From the NCBI RefSeq assembly GCF_009917485.1, contig NZ_QZDT01000022.1:1-64000 (forward strand): DNA of 64,000 bases. The letters are read 5' to 3'. This document shows positions 60,030 to 64,000 of this stretch, one piece after another; position 1 is the first letter of the stretch; the number at the start of each line of letters is the position of its first letter. Source of the stretch: Parablautia muri. Lineage in GTDB: Bacteria; Bacillota; Clostridia; Lachnospirales; Lachnospiraceae. The translations under genes and the position numbers were made by a program. The notes under the pieces were generated by a model. The model did not search any database, was not told the DNA's origin, and worked only from the letters and a program-made list of their open reading frames with translations.

Positions 60030-61102
60030 AAAAGCCCCTGAACATCAAGAAGCTCGTTTTGCTGAACCTGCCCTATATCCTGATGGGGCTGTTCGCCACT
60101 AACTTCGGGGAGGCGTGGCGGATGGCCCAGGGCGCGGACGCATCGGAAAAGGCGCTGTCGCTAATCTCCGTCCTTCCGGCGGCGCTTGGAAGTTTCTGGC
60201 CCAGCTTTCACCCGCTGGACCTGCTGGTCGGGCTGTGCTGCGGCGCGGCGCTCCGGCTGGCTGTTTACCTGAAAGGCAAAAACGCCAAGAAGTACCGCCC
60301 GAATATCGAGTACGGTTCCGCGAGATGGGGAAATTCCCAGGACATCGCCCCTTATGTCGATCCGGTATTCCAGAACAATGTGATCCTTACCCAGACGGAA
60401 CGCCTTACCATGAGCAGCCGCCCCAAGGACCCCAAGACCGCCCGCAACAAAAATGTGCTGGTCATCGGCGGTTCCGGCTCCGGCAAGACCCGCTTCTGGC
60501 TCAAGCCCAACCTGATGCAGCTCCATAGCTCGTATGTGGTTACTGATCCGAAAGGCACAATCCTGGTCGAATGTGGAAAGCTGCTCCAACGGGGCGCGCC
60601 GAAGCTGGATAAGGACGGAAAGCCCATGAAGGACAAGAACGGCAAAACCATCTATGAACCGTACCGGATCAAGGTGCTGAATACCATCAACTTCAAAAAA
60701 TCCATGAAATACAATCCTTTCGCCTATATCCACAGCGAAAAGGACATCTTGAAGCTGGTGACAACCTTAATCGCCAACACCAAGGGCGAGGGGAAAGCCA
60801 GTGACGATTTCTGGGTCAAAGCGGAAACGCTGCTGTACTGCGCCCTGATTGGATATATCCACTACGAGGCCCCGGTGGAGGAGCAGAACTTCTCCACCCT
60901 GATTGAGTTTATTAACGCGATGGAGGTCCGGGAGGACGATGAGGAATACAAAAACCCTGTTGACCTGATGTTTGACGCGCTGGAATCCGAGAAGCCCAAC
61001 CATTTTGCGGTGCGGCAGTACAAAAAATATAAGCTGGCGGCGGGAGTTATAAAATATAAAAGACTTCTTAATCAAAATAAATACAAAACAGCCACAGCAT
61101 AG
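60026..61102 (+). pseudogene. VirD4/TraG-type coupling protein, cut by an insertion
   Basis: It has two N-terminal membrane segments and Walker A GGSGSGKTRFWLKPNLMQ near residue 148, then VVTDPKGTILVECGKLL. The sequence is normal up to KYKLAAG (near residue 340). It then changes abruptly to VIKYKRLLNQNKYKTATA and stops, with a switch from GC-rich to AT-rich bases at about 61045. Family members are around 600 residues and continue with the Walker B half, which is absent here. A serine recombinase gene starts 39 bases later. The 3' part probably lies beyond the window. While cut, conjugation of this ICE should be blocked. Confidence 0.88.
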
Positions 61103-61140
61103 CATTTATGCGGACACTGGCGGAAAGGAGGGAATTGATT

Positions 61141-63009
61141 ATGAGTCACGATTTAACAGCACTATACGAGAGGTTGAGCCATGATGACGAGTTACAGGGC
61201 GAGAGCAACAGCATATCCAACCAAAAAGCAATGTTGGAGGATTATGCGGAAAAGAACGGTTTTACGGGCATACGCCATTTTACCGACGACGGAATATCGG
61301 GCACGACCTTTGAACGTGAGGGGCTTCAAGCCATGCTTGCAGAGGTAGAAAAAGGCAATATCGGAACTATCATTGTGAAAGACATGAGCCGATTGGGAAG
61401 AAATTATGTGCAAATGGGAATGTTGCGGGAACAGCTACGCAGGGCAAATGTAAGACTGATTGCGGTCAACGAGGGCGTTGACACAGGTTCGGGATTTGAT
61501 GATGATTTCCTTCCGTTCCGTGACGTAATCAACGAATACTATGCAAAGGACATTAGCAAAAAAATCAAGTCTACCTTTAAGGCAAAGGGCGAGAGCGGAA
61601 AACACGTTGCGAGCAGTCCGCCATACGGTTATCTGAAAGACAGTGACGATAAAAACCAATGGGTAATTGATGAAGTGGCTGCGCCCATTGTCAGGCGGAT
61701 ATTCCGAATGACGCTTGAAGGTTATGGTCCGTTTCAGATTGCAAAACAGTTATCAGACGAGCATATTCCCGTTCCTGCTTACCACCAATCGCAGTTGGGC
61801 ATTGGCTTGTGGCAGAGCAGGGAAATTAAAAACCCTTATAAGTGGGGAAGCTCCACCATAGCGCATATCTTACAGAAACATGAATATTTGGGGCACACGG
61901 TAAATTTCAAGACACGCAAGCATTTCAAGGACAAAAAGAGCCATTATGTGGACAAAGACCAGTGGTTAATCTTTGAAAATACCCATGCGCCGATTATTGA
62001 CCAAGAAACCTTTGACAACGTACAGCGCATCAGAGGACAGGTAAGGCGTTACCCCGACGGTTGGGGCGAGGCGCACCCACTAACAGGCTTAATGTATTGC
62101 GCTGGTTGCGGCGGCAAGATGTACGTCCACAGAGTAAACAACGGTAAGCGTGTTCCCATGTATGTATGCGGGAATTATGCGAAACAGCCAGTCGGGACAT
62201 TGTGCAAGTCGGCGCACCGTATCAAAGCGGAGCACGTCATGGAGATAGTTGCAAGAACGATTAGGGAAGTTGTTAAGTATGCCAATCTTGATAAAGAGCG
62301 TTTTGCGGAAGATATACAGTCGCATATCGAGGACAGGCAGACCGTAGATTTCAGCGAACAGAGAAAGCGAATGACCGTATGCGAAAAGCGCATCGGGGAA
62401 CTGGAAATGCTGATTGCGAAGATTTATGAGGATAACGCATTGGGAAAACTGTCAGACAAACGCTACACCATGCTCTATAATCAATATGAAGGCGAGCAGG
62501 AACAGCTACAGGGCGAGTTGGACGGTTACAGAACGGAACAGGCACAGTATGAAAATGACCGCAAATCTGCCGCACGTTTTCTGAAACTGGTTGAGAGATA
62601 CAGCAATGCAGAAGAAATGACAACACTCATGCTAAATGAGTTTGTGGAGAAAATCATTGTCCATGAACGTGACCGCAAAGGGAGCGCGGACACCACACAG
62701 AAGATAGAGATTTATTTTAACTTTATCGGGGAATACATACCGCCGACTATGGCGGAGAAAGAGCCGACACCCGAAGAACTGGAGGAAATGCGGAAGAAAG
62801 AGGCGAGAAAGGATAAGTTACATCAAAATTATCTGAAACGGAAAGCGAACGGGAAGCAGAAAGAATATGAGGAACGCACCAAAGCCAAGAAAAAGGCGCA
62901 GATTGACAGCCAAAAGGAGCAGATAAGAGCCGAGGACAGGGAGAAAGGCATATATTTCCACGCCGGAGTGCCGAACATACCAAGAGCAGGCAAACAGGCG
63001 GTAATGTAA
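61141..63009 (+). CDS. large serine recombinase (TnpX-like)
   Basis: The protein has about 622 residues from the ATG at 61141, with AAGGAGGG upstream. The resolvase domain has LTALYERLSHDDELQGESNSI (catalytic Ser in RLS) and IIVKDMSRLGRNYVQMG. The recombinase domain contains SSTIAHILQKHEYLGHTVNFKTRKHF. The zinc ribbon is LMYCAGCGGKM...YVCGNY...LC. A coiled coil and a long basic Lys/Glu-rich tail (about residues 550-622) follow. It is of the Tn4451 TnpX class that excises a circular form. It is clearly different from the 536-residue enzyme at 10482. Confidence 0.94.
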   Translation: MSHDLTALYERLSHDDELQGESNSISNQKAMLEDYAEKNGFTGIRHFTDDGISGTTFEREGLQAMLAEVEKGNIGTIIVKDMSRLGRNYVQMGMLREQLRRANVRLIAVNEGVDTGSGFDDDFLPFRDVINEYYAKDISKKIKSTFKAKGESGKHVASSPPYGYLKDSDDKNQWVIDEVAAPIVRRIFRMTLEGYGPFQIAKQLSDEHIPVPAYHQSQLGIGLWQSREIKNPYKWGSSTIAHILQKHEYLGHTVNFKTRKHFKDKKSHYVDKDQWLIFENTHAPIIDQETFDNVQRIRGQVRRYPDGWGEAHPLTGLMYCAGCGGKMYVHRVNNGKRVPMYVCGNYAKQPVGTLCKSAHRIKAEHVMEIVARTIREVVKYANLDKERFAEDIQSHIEDRQTVDFSEQRKRMTVCEKRIGELEMLIAKIYEDNALGKLSDKRYTMLYNQYEGEQEQLQGELDGYRTEQAQYENDRKSAARFLKLVERYSNAEEMTTLMLNEFVEKIIVHERDRKGSADTTQKIEIYFNFIGEYIPPTMAEKEPTPEELEEMRKKEARKDKLHQNYLKRKANGKQKEYEERTKAKKKAQIDSQKEQIRAEDREKGIYFHAGVPNIPRAGKQAVM

Positions 63010-63229
63010 AAACTGATTTTGGGGAAAAGGCTATGACAATGGTTGTAGTCTTTTTTTATGTAGTAATTACCATATGAAATGAACCCTTATTCCTACAAGT
63101 GGAGAAATAACCAACAACAATATTCCGCAAGCCAATCTTCCCACAATAAACAGAAGAATACTATATATCAGCACCGAAAACAACCAATCAATCATATCAA
63201 TCAATCCATATCACAGGAGGGCAAAGACC

Positions 63230-63838
63230 ATGAATAAAAAGCAGGAACAGCAGATTTTAGACTATTACAGCATTACCGACAAATATATCCATAGCAAGAC
63301 ACACTCCAATGCGCATCAGAGCGTATTTACCAAAGAAAGGGACAAATACCAGTGGCTTGTGTTGGAGCAGAAAAGCCAGTGTGAAGTCGAGGTAAGGCAG
63401 ACCGACAGTCATGGAACAATCACAGCAAGGGATAATTACGAACTGACAAGAAATTTCCCTAAGTGCGTAGGCGTGGAGCGTTTATGTGAGGGCGCAAATA
63501 TTCAGATACCTTTTAACGCTGATGAAATCAACTTAATCTATCAGTTTGGGGAGCAGAGCAAAGCGGAAACGTGCGCCAGTCTGTCCGCTATTCTTCCGCA
63601 GGTAAAGGACAGCGGTACAAAGCAGATAGTAACCGATACATTGAAAAAATTAAATGCCCTGTCAGAAGAAATGTGTGCGGAACTGACTGCCACCACCAAA
63701 AGACGGAAACTGACCGAGCGTGACCAGTCCATAAAGACAAGGTTAGCCAAAGCAAAGGAACAGGCGAAACAGCCGACAGTTGCAGAGAGAAAACAGCACA
63801 GAACCCACAGCAAAGGAAAGGGGGATATGGAACTATGA
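63230..63838 (+). CDS. unknown protein of the nested element
   Basis: The 202-residue product MNKKQEQQILDYYSITDKYIHSKTHSNAHQSVF... has no membrane segment. It has a central region with NFPKCVGVERLCEGANIQIPFNADEINLIYQF and a basic, helical C-terminus (TKRRKLTERDQSIKTRLAKAKEQ). CAGGAGGGC precedes the start. The 220 bases before it hold no gene. It overlaps the next gene by 4 bases (ATGA). I do not recognise a function. Confidence 0.7.
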   Translation: MNKKQEQQILDYYSITDKYIHSKTHSNAHQSVFTKERDKYQWLVLEQKSQCEVEVRQTDSHGTITARDNYELTRNFPKCVGVERLCEGANIQIPFNADEINLIYQFGEQSKAETCASLSAILPQVKDSGTKQIVTDTLKKLNALSEEMCAELTATTKRRKLTERDQSIKTRLAKAKEQAKQPTVAERKQHRTHSKGKGDMEL

Positions 63839-64000
63839 AACTTTCCCGATATGAGCAGGAAACGATTGTCAATTACAATGCAGGGGAGCAGACCGCCATC
63901 CTCTACACAAGGGATAAGGCAATCATGCGAAAACTTGACACGCTTGTTGCCGACTTTCCCGACAAATACAAGCAGACAGGGCAGGACGAAGTATCTAAGA
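63835..64000 (+). CDS. start of an unknown gene, cut by the window end
   Basis: The first 55 residues read MKLSRYEQETIVNYNAGEQTAILYTRDKAIMRKLDTLVADFPDKYKQ... The gene is coupled to the preceding one by an ATGA overlap, and AAAGGGGGA lies upstream. The motif RYEQETIVNYNAGEQTA is familiar from short proteins on Firmicutes mobile elements, but I cannot assign a role. Confidence 0.65.
   Translation, partial: MKLSRYEQETIVNYNAGEQTAILYTRDKAIMRKLDTLVADFPDKYKQTGQDEVSK

Larger units (their letters stand above)
55120..64000 (+). mobile_element. left part of an integrative conjugative element, Tn1549-like
   Basis: Directly after rpsI, base use changes to clearly GC-rich codons. The order is ParA, ParB, small DUF proteins, helix-turn-helix replication-type protein, DUF4406-like, PcfB and VirD4-like coupling protein. 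This is the conserved left module of Tn1549/CTn-like elements of gut Firmicutes. The relaxase, T4SS and integrase would lie beyond 64000. The exact left end lies somewhere in 55120-55596. Confidence 0.82.
61044..64000 (+). mobile_element. second serine-recombinase element nested in the coupling-protein gene
   Basis: The left end is at the base-composition switch after GGCGGCGGGA (61034-61045). A large serine recombinase and two small genes follow, all less GC-rich than the surrounding ICE. The right end is outside the window. Insertion of a recombinase gene directly at a disrupted frame is the same layout as the element at 453-12138, mirrored (recombinase at the left). Confidence 0.8.

Noticed and set aside
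60115-60733. overlapping 137- and 190-residue frames within the coupling-protein gene
   Set aside because: Shadows of a GC-rich gene; the coupling-protein frame has Walker A and membrane segments.
1-64000. CRISPR arrays, tRNA and rRNA genes
   Set aside because: No direct-repeat/spacer pattern, cloverleaf or rRNA signature was recognised; the tandem repeats found are hairpin units without spacers.

Overview
The window looks like a chromosomal segment of a gut-type, spore-forming Lachnospiraceae or related Clostridia. The evidence is Firmicutes-style Shine-Dalgarno sites, a PdaB-like spore deacetylase, a BceRS-BceAB module, an EcfA1-EcfA2-EcfT-TruA cluster, DapL/DapF, and an integrative conjugative element (ICE) of the Tn1549-like type. 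The species cannot be named from the sequence alone. No rRNA, tRNA or CRISPR array was recognised.

Layout. (1) 1-12.7 kb: a PdaB-like polysaccharide deacetylase gene is split. Its 5' part (185-466, ending ...FDAAWGNE) and 3' part (from 12134, starting WGNED...) share a short core, and about 11.7 kb lies between them. That insert carries an AraC regulator, a sugar oxidoreductase/isomerase operon, an acetyltransferase, a YoeB/RelB-type toxin-antitoxin pair, two tandem LytTR response regulators, a 57-residue protein and, flush with the right junction, a large serine recombinase. Precise excision would restore one reading frame of about 282 codons. This matches the logic of the sigK 'skin' element and is the main discovery candidate. 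(2) 12.8-27 kb: a small membrane-protein pair, then an alpha-galactoside locus (GH4 and GH36 alpha-galactosidases, ABC importer, YesL-like protein, two AraC regulators, one frameshifted at a poly-C tract), an acetyltransferase and two poorly known genes. (3) 27-33.6 kb, minus strand: BceAB-type transporter with its two-component system, a DUF89 protein and an M15 peptidase. (4) 33.7-55.1 kb: ecfA1-ecfA2-ecfT-truA, then about 17 kb of other genes before rplM-rpsI, which usually follow truA directly. Those 17 kb hold a secreted His/Cys-repeat protein, a BlaI/M56-M23 pair, a 37-residue membrane peptide, DUF5685-DnaJ, KDG kinase/KDPG aldolase, a transglutaminase, dapF-dapL, an ECF sigma/anti-sigma pair, fructokinase and a flavodiiron protein. 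(5) 55.1-64 kb: the left part of an ICE placed directly after rpsI (ParA, ParB, replication/accessory proteins, PcfB, VirD4-like coupling protein). The coupling-protein gene is itself cut by a second serine-recombinase element that runs off the window.

Several families of dispersed intergenic repeats sit in gaps across the host part of the window. R1 (core AAATTTGTGC...GCCCAAATTTG) and R2 (core TCGCAAGC...GCTTGCGA) are usually double hairpins that end in, or directly before, the Shine-Dalgarno site of the next gene. R3 (TTACAATAAG...GTGACAGCGTTTG) lies in gaps and forms a tandem array at 19.35-19.49 kb. They were not seen in the ICE part.
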